Below are positions 29,889 to 38,356 of a DNA stretch of 64,000 nt, one piece after another. Location of the stretch: positions 1,736,001 through 1,800,000 of the forward strand of contig NZ_CP099959.1 of NCBI RefSeq assembly GCF_040409815.1, read 5' to 3'. This DNA is from Polynucleobacter sp. UK-FUSCHL-C3 (GTDB taxonomy: Bacteria; Pseudomonadota; Gammaproteobacteria; Burkholderiales; Burkholderiaceae). How positions within the stretch are numbered: the stretch's first letter is position 1; each line of letters begins with the position of its first letter. The translations under genes and the position numbers were made by a program. The notes under the pieces are model-generated. The model had not been told where the DNA came from. It was given only the letters and a program-made list of their open reading frames with translations, and did not search any database.

Positions 29889-30234
29889 CAGACTGAAGTA
29901 ATTTTTTCAGTGAGATAGCTCTTTATATTCTAAAAACCATACTGGGATTGGCTCAGTGGTTTATGGTTGATCAAAAAACTTCCTTAATGAAGGGGGTATT
30001 GATTTTTTCCTATTGGTTTTATAAGAAATCGCTGATACCCTAGAGTTGCATGAAACCTCAGTATCTCGTGTAAGCAATCAAATTTCTAAGTTTGAGATTG
30101 TTCGAACCCAAGTACTTCCTTAGTCAATGCATTAATTTTTTCTAAAGAGTCCAGGGTGAGCGTTAACACGAAGCACTGTAGCGAAGTATCGGGAGTTGCT
30201 ACGCATCCCTACCATGCATTTGCGTAGACCTTAA
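29889..30234 (+). pseudogene. rpoN: Decayed remnant of rpoN (RNA polymerase sigma-54 factor)
   Basis: This 419-base gap between lptB and hpf, where rpoN normally sits, has no intact reading frame, but its translations give RpoN pieces in the right order. Weak central matches (EVIFSV near 29895, SLYSKN near 29917) are followed by WLIKKL at 29964-29981, then LVL-stop-EIADTLELHETSVSRVSNQ at 30013-30081 (the DNA-binding helix-turn-helix region, with a TAA replacing the usual arginine), FEPKYFLS at 30101-30124 in another frame, and STVAKYRELLRIPTMHLRRP with the stop at 30232-30234. The last contains the RpoN box (consensus ARRTVAKYRE). All three frames are needed and in-frame stops interrupt it. 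Most of the N-terminal part is deleted. Identification is by eye. Confidence 0.85.
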
Positions 30235-30249
30235 TCATGGAGGTTTGTC

Positions 30250-30588
30250 ATGCATTTAAGAATTAATAGTCGTCATCTTGAAGTTACTCCAGCAATCCGC
30301 ACACATTTAGAATTCCGTCTTGAGCGCATTCGTAAGCATTTTGATCATGTGATCGATGCATCTGCATTTCTGATGGTGGATAAGGCCAAAGAGAAGAGCC
30401 TGCGCCAGACCGCTGAACTTACTCTGCACCTAAAAGGCAAGGAACTCTTTGCCCAGGCTCACCATGAGGACCTGTACCACGCAGTGGATGCGGTGATTGA
30501 TAAACTAGACCGACAATTGGTCAAGCACAAAGAAATTATCCAAGATCACCACCATGATAAAAATAAGGTGCAAAGTATTTCTCAATAG
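30250..30588 (+). CDS. hpf: Ribosome hibernation-promoting factor (short HPF/YfiA type)
   Basis: A 112-residue protein of the short HPF/YfiA family that binds idle ribosomes in stationary phase. The whole protein is the beta-alpha-beta-beta-beta-alpha domain (MHLRINSRHLEVTPAIRTHL opening, HFDHVIDASAFLMVDK, HHEDLYHAVDAVIDKLDRQL), with no C-terminal dimerisation extension. A TGGAGG Shine-Dalgarno precedes the ATG. It keeps the usual order after rpoN, although rpoN itself is destroyed just upstream, so its promoter must lie in or before that remnant. Confidence 0.95.
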   Translation: MHLRINSRHLEVTPAIRTHLEFRLERIRKHFDHVIDASAFLMVDKAKEKSLRQTAELTLHLKGKELFAQAHHEDLYHAVDAVIDKLDRQLVKHKEIIQDHHHDKNKVQSISQ

Positions 30589-30607
30589 AGACCTATAATC
30601 TAAGGTC

Positions 30608-31063
30608 ATGAGCGTACTCACTGACCTTTTTACTGCTGATGGCATTAATCTCAATGGTTTGGCTAAATCCAAAGTCGAAGCCTTTGAGATTGCCAGTCAG
30701 TACTTTGCTAAAAAACTCGATATCCCCGCTGAAACCGTATTAGGATTTCTGGAAGCTCGGGAAGCATTAGGAAGCACCGGTTTAGGTGAGGGTGTCGCAA
30801 TTCCCCATGGTCGCATTAAGGGGCTTAAACAGCCGGCTGCTGCCTTCTTTCGCTTAAGTAGTCCCATTGAGTTCAATGCCCCTGACGGTCAAGCTGTCTC
30901 TTTAATCATTTTTTTATTGGTTCCAGAAAAAGCAACTCAAGAACATCTTGAAATTCTCTCAGCGATTGCTCAGTTGCTTTCAGATGCACAAGTTCGCGAA
31001 CAATTACTCACAGAGCCAGATCCACAAAAAGTCCAACAACTCATTTGCCATTGGGAGGCATAA
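30608..31063 (+). CDS. ptsN: PTS-Ntr EIIA component
   Basis: EIIA-Ntr, the phosphoryl acceptor of the regulatory, non-sugar phosphotransferase chain (EI, HPr/NPr, EIIA-Ntr), linked in other bacteria to potassium, nitrogen and stress control. The phosphorylated histidine is His67 in GVAIPHGRIKG, and LGSTGLGEG and VPEKATQEHLEIL are family segments. Length 151 is normal. It lies between hpf and hprK, the usual betaproteobacterial order. The other phosphorelay genes, ptsI and ptsH, are at the far end of this window. Confidence 0.95.
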   Translation: MSVLTDLFTADGINLNGLAKSKVEAFEIASQYFAKKLDIPAETVLGFLEAREALGSTGLGEGVAIPHGRIKGLKQPAAAFFRLSSPIEFNAPDGQAVSLIIFLLVPEKATQEHLEILSAIAQLLSDAQVREQLLTEPDPQKVQQLICHWEA

Positions 31064-31066
31064 AAA

Positions 31067-32053
31067 TTGAGTCAACAGCTTTTACTCGAAGGGATAACAG
31101 CACAACAAATCTTTGATGACAATATAGCTGACTTAAAACTGTCTTGGATTAGTGGGCTTGAAGGTGCAGATCGCACATTTGATTCACAAGCTGTGAAAGC
31201 AGCGGCAGCCTCTTCTGATCTGGTGGGCCACTTAAATATGATTCATCCCAGCCGAATTCAAATCTTCGGACTCCAGGAAGTGGATTACCACGCCAAACTT
31301 TCAAGCAGTGAGCGACAAGCACAAATGAGCTCACTAATTACTAGCAATCCTCCATGCATCATCGTTGCCGATGGCTGTAAACCGGATGAAGAGTTACAGC
31401 TGTATTGTCAACGGTCATCGACCCCTTTATTCTCAACGGGCACTTCGGCAGCAGAGGTGATTGACCATCTTCGGTTTTATCTAACCAAGATCGGGGCTCC
31501 GTGCAGCACCATGCATGGTGTGTTTATGGATATATTAGGTCTTGGAGTTTTAATTACTGGTGAATCTGGTCTTGGTAAAAGTGAGCTAGGTCTAGAGTTA
31601 ATTTCTAGAGGTCATGGCTTGGTGGCAGATGATGCCGTCGATTTCACACGCCTCGGACCAGACTATATTGAAGGTCGTTGCCCAGAAATTCTGCGTGATC
31701 TTTTGGAGGTTCGTGGCTTGGGTCTATTGGATATTCGGACGATATTTGGTGAAACGGCTGTTCGGCGAAAACTTAAATTGCGCCTTATTGTTCAGCTTGT
31801 ACGTCGTAACGATGGTGAATTTGAACGACTGCCGATTGAATCACAGTTCATTAATGTGCTTGATGTTCCAATTCGCACTGTAAAGATTCAGGTGGCAGCT
31901 GGACGAAATCTGGCCGTACTGGTTGAGGCAGCTGTCCGCAACACCATACTTCAACTTCGTGGCATTGATACTCTAAAAGATTTCATTGAGCGTCAACGCA
32001 ATCAAATGAGCTTGGATAGCGAAAATAATAAGAACCAGGGTCGTTTACTCTAA
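31067..32053 (+). CDS. hprK: HPr kinase/phosphorylase
   Basis: Bifunctional enzyme that phosphorylates or dephosphorylates the regulatory serine of HPr. The 328 residues show the P-loop [19 protein letters not shown] near 164, the conserved [14 protein letters not shown] just before it, the VADDAVDF segment and the HprK signature [11 protein letters not shown] near 217. The start is TTG at 31067, set by a GGGAGG Shine-Dalgarno in the ptsN end and the 3-base gap. In betaproteobacteria its regulatory role is less clear than in Firmicutes. rapZ starts one base after its stop. Confidence 0.94.
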   Translation: MSQQLLLEGITAQQIFDDNIADLKLSWISGLEGADRTFDSQAVKAAAASSDLVGHLNMIHPSRIQIFGLQEVDYHAKLSSSERQAQMSSLITSNPPCIIVADGCKPDEELQLYCQRSSTPLFSTGTSAAEVIDHLRFYLTKIGAPCSTMHGVFMDILGLGVLITGESGLGKSELGLELISRGHGLVADDAVDFTRLGPDYIEGRCPEILRDLLEVRGLGLLDIRTIFGETAVRRKLKLRLIVQLVRRNDGEFERLPIESQFINVLDVPIRTVKIQVAAGRNLAVLVEAAVRNTILQLRGIDTLKDFIERQRNQMSLDSENNKNQGRLL

Positions 32054-32054
32054 G

Positions 32055-32930
32055 ATGCGAATCCAACTGATTACCGGCATTTCTGGTTCAGGTAAATCTG
32101 TTGCCCTACGAGCCTATGAGGATGCAGGTTATGACTGTATTGATAATCTTCCCGTTTCCCTCATCGAACAATTGGTCGCAACATTAGAATCGGAAAATTG
32201 CAAGCAAATTGCAATTGCCATTGATGCACGTCGCGGTGAATCTATTTCACAAGTACCAGCGCTCTTGCAAAAATTACGCGCACATCATGAGGTTAATATC
32301 CTTTTCTTAAATGCAGATACCAATACATTGGTACAACGTTTTTCTGAAACGCGTCGCCGCCACCCGCTCTCGAATCCAAATGAATCCACTACCTTGATTG
32401 ATGTGATCGAGCAAGAGCGAACATTACTTGCCCCATTAGCCGATCAGGCCCAACAGATTGATACTGGTCATATTCCTGCGCACACTTTACGCAGCTGGAT
32501 TTCCGATCATCTGAAAGAGAAGCCAATAGGTCTTGCAGTCATTTTTGAATCCTTTGCCTTTAAAAAAGGGGTGCCTAGCGAAGCCGATATTGTGTTTGAT
32601 CTGCGTTGCCTACCGAATCCCCACTATGAACCACTGTTACGCGATCTCAGTGGAAAAGATGCGCCTGTTGCTGAGTATCTCAGCCGGTTCCCAGAAGTTG
32701 CACAAATGATGGAGGACATTAAATCCTATTTAGAAAAGTGGTTACTGCGCTATTTACATGATGGGCGTAGTTATTTAACTGTCGCCATTGGGTGTACCGG
32801 TGGTCAACACCGATCAGTGTATTTGGTTCAACAACTCAAAAAGTATTTTTCTGAAAATCATATGTTTAACGATATTTATTATCTAGAGCGTCATCGTGAG
32901 CTTGATTCTAAAAAAACACGGATTGGCTGA
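32055..32930 (+). CDS. rapZ: RNase adapter protein RapZ
   Basis: A 291-residue nucleotide-binding protein; in E. coli it targets a small RNA controlling glucosamine-6-phosphate synthase to RNase E. The N-terminal kinase-like domain has Walker A GISGSGKS (about 8-15) and the DCIDNLPVSL motif, and the C-terminal RNA-binding domain ends with SYLTVAIGCTGGQHRSVYL. It starts one base after hprK. Its last 40 bases overlap the convergent mutY gene. Whether its GlmZ-type targets exist in this organism cannot be seen here. Confidence 0.95.
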   Translation: MRIQLITGISGSGKSVALRAYEDAGYDCIDNLPVSLIEQLVATLESENCKQIAIAIDARRGESISQVPALLQKLRAHHEVNILFLNADTNTLVQRFSETRRRHPLSNPNESTTLIDVIEQERTLLAPLADQAQQIDTGHIPAHTLRSWISDHLKEKPIGLAVIFESFAFKKGVPSEADIVFDLRCLPNPHYEPLLRDLSGKDAPVAEYLSRFPEVAQMMEDIKSYLEKWLLRYLHDGRSYLTVAIGCTGGQHRSVYLVQQLKKYFSENHMFNDIYYLERHRELDSKKTRIG

Positions 32931-34006
32931 GGTAAGCCAATTTCGGCTATGTTTGCTCGTTTAATCCAGATCAGATTAGGATGGCTTATTGTCCATTTTT
33001 GATTTAAGGATACAAGGTAGGGATACATCTGCAAACGACGATGGCTAAATACATGCTGAATTACTGAACTGGTCTGTACTGACATAATTTGCTTGAAGTC
33101 AATATCAAGGGCTTTGTCGCCCAGCAGTGTTTTACTTAGTATTTTTCGAGCATTGCGCACAGTCATTAAGGCGATATCTTTACTTTGCGGCTCCCATGGT
33201 AATTCGATTAAGGAATATAAGCCGCCCCAAATCGCTTTTGGCGCTCTTCGTTCCAGCAAAATAAATTCTCCGCTCTGTATTAAAAAGATAGAGGTCTGAA
33301 AGCTTGGAGAAGCAGACTTTTTTTTCTTTGCTGGAATCTTATCTACGCGATTAGTTTGGTAAGCAAGGCAGTTATTCATCATGGGGCATCGCGCCTCATC
33401 ACTAATACACCTTGCTTGCTTTGGAGTGCACCATGTGGCCCCAAAGTCCATCAATGCCTGTGTATAGATTGGCATTTTTATTGATACTTTTGGTAATTGT
33501 GCTTGCGCCCTTACCCAAAGTTGCTTAATTGTTTCTCGATCTTGAAGATCACCCTCTATTCCATGAAAACGACTAAGAACCCGCTTAACATTCGCATCCA
33601 AGATCGGGGCATGGACATCATAGGCGAATGCTACGATCGCTCCAGCAGTTGATCGCCCAATACCAGGTAAGCTTTCAAGCGCATCGAGATCCCGAGGAAA
33701 TTTTCCTGAATGCTCACTCATAATTTTTTGAGCACAACGATGAAGATTGCGCGCTCGTGAGTAGTAGCCTAAACCACTCCATAAGGCCATCACATCATCG
33801 ATTGGTGCGTTGGCTAAGGAGCTCAAGGTTGGAAAGCGCTTCATAAAAAGTAGATAACGCTCACTGACTGTGCTTACTTGAGTTTGTTGCAACATGATTT
33901 CTGAAACCCATATCGCATACGGGTCGCGCTTGTTCTGCCAAGGCATGCCAACTCGCCCATGCTTTGCGTGCCAAGAAATTAATGCGTTTGCAAAGATAAA
34001 TGCCAT
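32891..34006 (-). CDS. mutY: A/G-specific adenine DNA glycosylase
   Basis: Removes adenine mispaired with 8-oxoguanine. The 371 residues contain the catalytic glutamate Glu36 (VSEIMLQQT), the helix-hairpin-helix LPGIGRSTAGAI (113-124), catalytic Asp137 (LDANVKR), four Fe-S cysteines and a C-terminal MutT-like domain. The Fe-S loop cysteines, Cys193, Cys200, Cys207 and Cys213, have spacing C-X6-C-X6-C-X5-C. The canonical spacing is C-X6-C-X2-C-X5-C, so there are four extra residues between the second and third. It lies 3 bases after mutM, forming a repair operon for oxidised guanine, and overlaps rapZ by 40 bases. Confidence 0.95.
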   Translation of the reverse strand: MAFIFANALISWHAKHGRVGMPWQNKRDPYAIWVSEIMLQQTQVSTVSERYLLFMKRFPTLSSLANAPIDDVMALWSGLGYYSRARNLHRCAQKIMSEHSGKFPRDLDALESLPGIGRSTAGAIVAFAYDVHAPILDANVKRVLSRFHGIEGDLQDRETIKQLWVRAQAQLPKVSIKMPIYTQALMDFGATWCTPKQARCISDEARCPMMNNCLAYQTNRVDKIPAKKKKSASPSFQTSIFLIQSGEFILLERRAPKAIWGGLYSLIELPWEPQSKDIALMTVRNARKILSKTLLGDKALDIDFKQIMSVQTSSVIQHVFSHRRLQMYPYLVSLNQKWTISHPNLIWIKRANIAEIGLPQPIRVFLESSSR

Positions 34007-34009
34007 CGA

Positions 34010-34846
34010 TTAACGCTTTTGACAGACTGGGCAAAAATATGTGGAGCGTTGCCCTTGCACAATTTGCTGTATCGGTGTTTTGCACACACGACAGGGTTCG
34101 CCTGCTCGGTCATAGACTTTAGTTTGCATCATGAAATAGCCTGGCTCTCCGTGTGCATCCACAAAATCACGCAAGCTACTTCCACCCGCTTTAATCGCTT
34201 TACTTAAAACATTTCGAACAGAATCAGCTAGACGAGCGCATTGGATTTTCGTTAACTTCCCAGCCGGGAGTCGCGGATGAATGCCCGCTTCAAATAATGA
34301 TTCAGAGCAATAAATATTCCCGACACCTACAACCGCCTGACCAGCTAAGAGAAAAGATTTTATGGCGATGGTTCGTTTTCGAGAGAATTGATACAGGCGG
34401 ATAGCCCCCAATTCACCCGCAAACTCTGAAGCAAGGGGTTCTGGTCCTAATTTCTTTATTAATGGGTGTTCCTCTAAAGGCCCCTTTGAAAAAGGATGCC
34501 ACAGGACAGCGCCAAACTTACGGGGATCATGAAGCCGCAGTCCAATGCGACCAAAGTGGATTAAGACGCGGTCATGCGGTTTAAGAGGATCGGTCATTGG
34601 TAAGACTCGCAATACCCCAGTCATTCCCAGATGGATCAATAAATAGCCAGAATCCATCTTGAGCAATAGATACTTTCCTCTTCGCTCAATCGTATCTAAA
34701 CGTTGTCCAATTAATACCTTTGGCAATGATTTAGGGACTGGCCAACGCAAACGACCATCCACAATCTTTACCCCGGTTACCGACCGCCCCTCAATATGGG
34801 CTTGGATTCCTAAACGAGTGACTTCTACCTCTGGCAGTTCTGGCAT
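34010..34846 (-). CDS. mutM: Formamidopyrimidine-DNA glycosylase (Fpg)
   Basis: Bifunctional glycosylase/lyase that removes 8-oxoguanine and ring-opened purines. The 278 residues start with the catalytic PELPEVE (Pro after the initiator Met is the nucleophile), followed by LLIHLGMTG, the LHDPRKFGAV segment, the helix-two-turn-helix GVGNIYCSESLFEAGIHP (near 170) and a C-terminal zinc finger CRVC...FCPVC. The gene directly precedes mutY on the same strand, with 3 bases between them, a functional pairing for oxidised-guanine repair. Confidence 0.97.
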   Translation of the reverse strand: MPELPEVEVTRLGIQAHIEGRSVTGVKIVDGRLRWPVPKSLPKVLIGQRLDTIERRGKYLLLKMDSGYLLIHLGMTGVLRVLPMTDPLKPHDRVLIHFGRIGLRLHDPRKFGAVLWHPFSKGPLEEHPLIKKLGPEPLASEFAGELGAIRLYQFSRKRTIAIKSFLLAGQAVVGVGNIYCSESLFEAGIHPRLPAGKLTKIQCARLADSVRNVLSKAIKAGGSSLRDFVDAHGEPGYFMMQTKVYDRAGEPCRVCKTPIQQIVQGQRSTYFCPVCQKR

Positions 34847-34881
34847 AAATGAATTGTAGTTTCGGGGATTAGAATGTGCTT

Positions 34882-36381
34882 ATGTACCTCAATTTCATGC
34901 AAAAACAAGCAAACAGGCTTGGTTTACTCTGCCTTTTTATGCTGTTGTTTGCCTTCTTGAGTAGTCAGCATGCGTATGCCCAAAAGCCACCCAAGGGCGC
35001 GACTAGTGAACAAGTATTTGAGATATTGGCCTCAGAAATCGCCCTGCAACGCGGCGAGGCTGGCTTGGCTTACCAAACCTATTTAAGCCTTGCTCGACAA
35101 ACCGGTGAAGCGGATCTTGCGCAACGAGCAATGGAAATTGCGATTGCAGCCAATGCTCCTGATTTGGCACTAGCGGCTGCTCAAACCTGGGATGAGCTTT
35201 CTAAACCATCCCAAACTAGACCTAAAGAGGTCTTAGTAACCCTATTGATGCTCAATCAACGTTGGTCAGAGTCTGTAAAGCCTGCGGTGGCTCTTCTCAA
35301 TCAACAGCCCTTGAGTGAGCGCGAGAAAACACTCAAGCAGTGGCAAGGCTTAATTGGTAGAGCCATGGACGAGAGCGCCGCGATGCTGGCCTATTACAAG
35401 ATTATTTCAGCCTTAGTCCCACTGCCCAGTAGCCCCGATGTTTTGTATAGCTATGCATTAGCTGCCGAGAAAGCTGGTCAGTTTGAGGTCATGGAAAAAA
35501 CCTTACGGATCATTCTCAAAAAAGATCCTAATAATATTAATTCTTTAAATGCCCTCGGTTACTCCTTGGCCGATCGCAACATAAAACTCACTGAAGCCTA
35601 TGACCTCATCTTGAAGGCTCACAAACTTTCTCCCGACGATGCTTTCATTCTTGATAGCTTGGGATGGGTCAACTTTCGTTTGGATAAAACATCGCTTGCC
35701 CTAACGCAACTTCAGGATGCATTTCGCATGAAGCCTGAGGCAGATATCGCCGCTCACCTTGGTGAAGTGTTGTGGGTCTTAGGTCGACCCCTGGAAGCAG
35801 AGGCAGCTTGGCGCCAAGGAGAACTAATTGATGCAAATAATGCAACCCTCAAAGAGACTATAAGACGCCTCAAGCCAGACTGGATTATGTCCCTGGACAA
35901 ATTAGCCAGTCAATGGGACGGACGCTTTGCTGTAAAGATGAATGATCGCCCCACTAACAATACACAAGGTGGAAGCGGTAGCTTTACGCTCAGCAAAACC
36001 GGTTTTAGTGATACCCTTGAGATCCGAAGCCCTATGGGTGGAGCGATTGCCAAGATTGTGATTAATCCAGGGGAAGCCATTTTGGAGCGCGATGGGAAAA
36101 AGGTAATGGCAATTGATGCTGATACCCTCATTCAAAATACGCTTGGACTGCCCTTGCCTGCCCGCGGTTTATCGAATTGGCTCAATGGTCAAGTTCGTCC
36201 TGGTAGTACGGCTCGATTAGTACGCGACGAACGCGGTCAAGTCAAAAATATTACCCAAGATGGCTGGGATCTAGCCTACAAGTGGAGTGATGCTCAAAAA
36301 ATTGAGCGTCTTAATATGACTCGTAACACGAATACCGGCACTATTGATGTACGTTTGATATTTGATCAAGTGAATGACTAA
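34882..36381 (+). CDS. TPR protein fused to a LolB-like lipoprotein-receiver domain
   Basis: About 499 residues. A signal peptide (hydrophobic core LGLLCLFMLLFAFL, cleavage plausible after AYA) contains no lipobox cysteine. Residues about 40-330 are helical tetratricopeptide repeats (for example DPNNINSLNALGYSLADRN and DDAFILDSLGWVNF). Residues about 336-499 match LolB, the outer-membrane receptor that inserts lipoproteins: SQWDGRFAVKMN, SGSFTLS, LEIRSPMGGAIAKIVI, LGLPLPARGLSNWLNG. In related bacteria, as I recall, a TPR gene and lolB are separate and lie before ispE; here one frame covers both. The start is uncertain (GTG 34876, ATG 34882 or ATG 34897). ispE overlaps its end by 8 bases. Confidence 0.82.
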   Translation: MYLNFMQKQANRLGLLCLFMLLFAFLSSQHAYAQKPPKGATSEQVFEILASEIALQRGEAGLAYQTYLSLARQTGEADLAQRAMEIAIAANAPDLALAAAQTWDELSKPSQTRPKEVLVTLLMLNQRWSESVKPAVALLNQQPLSEREKTLKQWQGLIGRAMDESAAMLAYYKIISALVPLPSSPDVLYSYALAAEKAGQFEVMEKTLRIILKKDPNNINSLNALGYSLADRNIKLTEAYDLILKAHKLSPDDAFILDSLGWVNFRLDKTSLALTQLQDAFRMKPEADIAAHLGEVLWVLGRPLEAEAAWRQGELIDANNATLKETIRRLKPDWIMSLDKLASQWDGRFAVKMNDRPTNNTQGGSGSFTLSKTGFSDTLEIRSPMGGAIAKIVINPGEAILERDGKKVMAIDADTLIQNTLGLPLPARGLSNWLNGQVRPGSTARLVRDERGQVKNITQDGWDLAYKWSDAQKIERLNMTRNTNTGTIDVRLIFDQVND

Positions 36382-37243
36382 AAAAATTGAGCTGTACGCT
36401 CCAGCCAAAATTAATTTATTTCTTCATATCATTGGCCAGCGAGACGACGGCTACCATCAGTTGCAATCTGTATTTCAGCTCATCGACTGGTATGACACTG
36501 TGTCTCTTGAGCTTATTGAAGCCGATGAAATTGTTAGGCCAGTTGGGGCAGATGGGGTTAATGCAGAAAACGATTTAGTTGTTCGTGCGGCGCGTATATT
36601 AAAAAAGTATGCATCTTACCCATATGGCGTAAAGATTCATCTAGAAAAAAATATTCCCATGGGTGCTGGTTTAGGTGGCGGCTCGTCTGACGCCGCATCA
36701 GTTTTGATTGGTTTAAATCATCTCTGGGGCTTAGGCCTTCGTCAATCCGAGCTTACTCATCTAGGCTTGCAATTGGGTGCTGATATCCCTTTCTTTTTAT
36801 TTGGACAAAACGCATTTGTTGAGGGCATTGGTGAGCAATTAAACAGGCTTGATCTACCCGAGGAACAATTTTTAGTGATTTTCCCAGGGCAATCGGTTGC
36901 CACCAAAGACGTTTTCCGAGATGACACATTGACCCGCAATCATGCTCCGATTACAATCTCAGACTTTCTTGCTAGCTCTTGGAAGGATCCCAAATTTGGG
37001 AATGATCTTCAACCAGTGGCAAGCAAGATCTGCCCTGAAGTAAACCGAGCATTAGATTGGATCGCACAACAAGCTCCGGATTCTGTAAAACGAATGACGG
37101 GATCGGGTAGCTGTGTGTTTGCCGCTATCCCAAAAACGATTAGCGCACCTGAGGTCGATCGCATGCTGCAAAAACTTCCTTCTGGGTGGGTAGGTCGGCT
37201 TGTTCGGGGATTAAAACAAAATCCCGCTTACAATTCGGTTTAA
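36374..37243 (+). CDS. ispE: 4-diphosphocytidyl-2-C-methyl-D-erythritol kinase
   Basis: GHMP kinase of the MEP isoprenoid pathway, phosphorylating CDP-methylerythritol. The 289 residues begin with KIELYAPAKINLFLHIIGQRDDGYH (family opening, in part), and contain the ATP loop PMGAGLGGGSSDAASVL near 95 and MTGSGSCVFAAI near 238. It overlaps the TPR-LolB gene by 8 bases, so it is probably translated from the same message. A tRNA-Gln gene follows after 15 bases. Confidence 0.96.
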   Translation: MTKKIELYAPAKINLFLHIIGQRDDGYHQLQSVFQLIDWYDTVSLELIEADEIVRPVGADGVNAENDLVVRAARILKKYASYPYGVKIHLEKNIPMGAGLGGGSSDAASVLIGLNHLWGLGLRQSELTHLGLQLGADIPFFLFGQNAFVEGIGEQLNRLDLPEEQFLVIFPGQSVATKDVFRDDTLTRNHAPITISDFLASSWKDPKFGNDLQPVASKICPEVNRALDWIAQQAPDSVKRMTGSGSCVFAAIPKTISAPEVDRMLQKLPSGWVGRLVRGLKQNPAYNSV

Positions 37244-37258
37244 TCAGTATGACGCTAC

Positions 37259-37335
37259 AGGGGAGTCGCCAAGTTGGTCAAGGCACCGGATTTTGATTCC
37301 GGCATGCGAGGGTTCGAGTCCTTCCTCCCCTGCCA
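37259..37335 (+). tRNA. tRNA-Gln (anticodon TTG)
   Basis: A 77-base cloverleaf. The acceptor stem AGGGGAG pairs with CTCCCCT, followed by the discriminator G and an encoded CCA. The anticodon stem CCGGA/TCCGG holds the 7-base loop TTTTGAT, giving anticodon TTG for Gln. The T-loop GTTCGAGTC is standard. It lies between ispE and prs, the common betaproteobacterial order. Confidence 0.97.
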
Positions 37336-37370
37336 TCGTTATGATTGATAACTAACATTTAGCCAAGACC

Positions 37371-38324
37371 ATGACCTCTGACGCGCTCACTATTTTTACT
37401 GGCAACGCCAATCCCGCCTTAGCCGAGGCAGTAGCCAAACAAATGAAGTTGCAGCTTGGCAAAGCCTTTGTAGGGCGCTTTTCAGATGGCGAGATTCAGG
37501 TTGAAATTCAAGAGAATGTGCGCGGCAAGAACGTTGTTGTAATCCAGTCAACCTGCGTTCCTACAAACGATAATCTGATGGAGCTGATGATCATGATTGA
37601 TGCCCTGAAACGGGCCTCAGCAAACCGTATAACAGCCGTTATTCCCTATTTTGGCTATGCCAGACAGGATCGGAGGCCTCGATCGGCCCGCGTTGCTATA
37701 TCGGCCCGCATTGTGGCCAATATGCTGCAATCTGTTGCTGGGGTTGAAAGGGTTCTAACCATGGATTTACATGCTGATCAGATCCAAGGGTTTTTCGATA
37801 TCCCTGTAGACAATATTTATGCCTCACCGGTTCTTTTAGGAGATTTGCGGGCTAAGAATCAGGCTGATTTGACCGTGGTATCTCCCGATATTGGGGGGGT
37901 TGTTCGTGCCCGCGCCTTTGCTAAACAGCTAAGCTGCGATTTGGCCATTATTGACAAGCGCCGCCCAAAGCCAAATGTTTCTGAGGTAATGCATTTAATC
38001 GGTGAGGTCGAAAACCGTCATTGCGTCATCATGGACGACATTATTGATACCGGGGGAACCCTGTGCAAGGCTGCCGAGGTCTTGAAAGAACGGGGCGCTA
38101 AGAGCGTAACCGCCTATTGCACTCACCCTGTCTTATCCGGTGGCGCTGCCGCCAGAATCGCTAAATCTGAAATTGATGAGTTAGTGATCACTGACACCAT
38201 TCCACTCAATTCAGATGCATTAGCAGTCAATAAAATCAGGCAGTTAAGTATTGCCCCCCTTCTGGCAGAAACCATTTCCCGCATCACAAAAGGTGACTCT
38301 GTGATGTCGCTTTTTGCTGACTAA
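37371..38324 (+). CDS. prs: Ribose-phosphate pyrophosphokinase
   Basis: Makes PRPP from ribose 5-phosphate and ATP, for purine, pyrimidine, NAD, histidine and tryptophan synthesis. At 317 residues it matches class I Prs. Visible motifs are [15 protein letters not shown] near 40, [14 protein letters not shown] (ATP flap, near 97), [10 protein letters not shown], and the PRPP-binding [11 protein letters not shown] near 222. The gene begins 35 bases after tRNA-Gln and is followed by rplY. Confidence 0.98.
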   Translation: MTSDALTIFTGNANPALAEAVAKQMKLQLGKAFVGRFSDGEIQVEIQENVRGKNVVVIQSTCVPTNDNLMELMIMIDALKRASANRITAVIPYFGYARQDRRPRSARVAISARIVANMLQSVAGVERVLTMDLHADQIQGFFDIPVDNIYASPVLLGDLRAKNQADLTVVSPDIGGVVRARAFAKQLSCDLAIIDKRRPKPNVSEVMHLIGEVENRHCVIMDDIIDTGGTLCKAAEVLKERGAKSVTAYCTHPVLSGGAAARIAKSEIDELVITDTIPLNSDALAVNKIRQLSIAPLLAETISRITKGDSVMSLFAD

Positions 38325-38356
38325 GCTCTCTGTAGAGGTTCTTTTAGAGGTTTTTT

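Noticed and set aside
29831..30249. A possible small RNA gene or long leader of hpf in the 419-base gap after lptB
   Set aside because: Translations in three frames give ordered RpoN fragments, so the gap is best explained as a decayed protein gene. A leader within it is possible but not needed.
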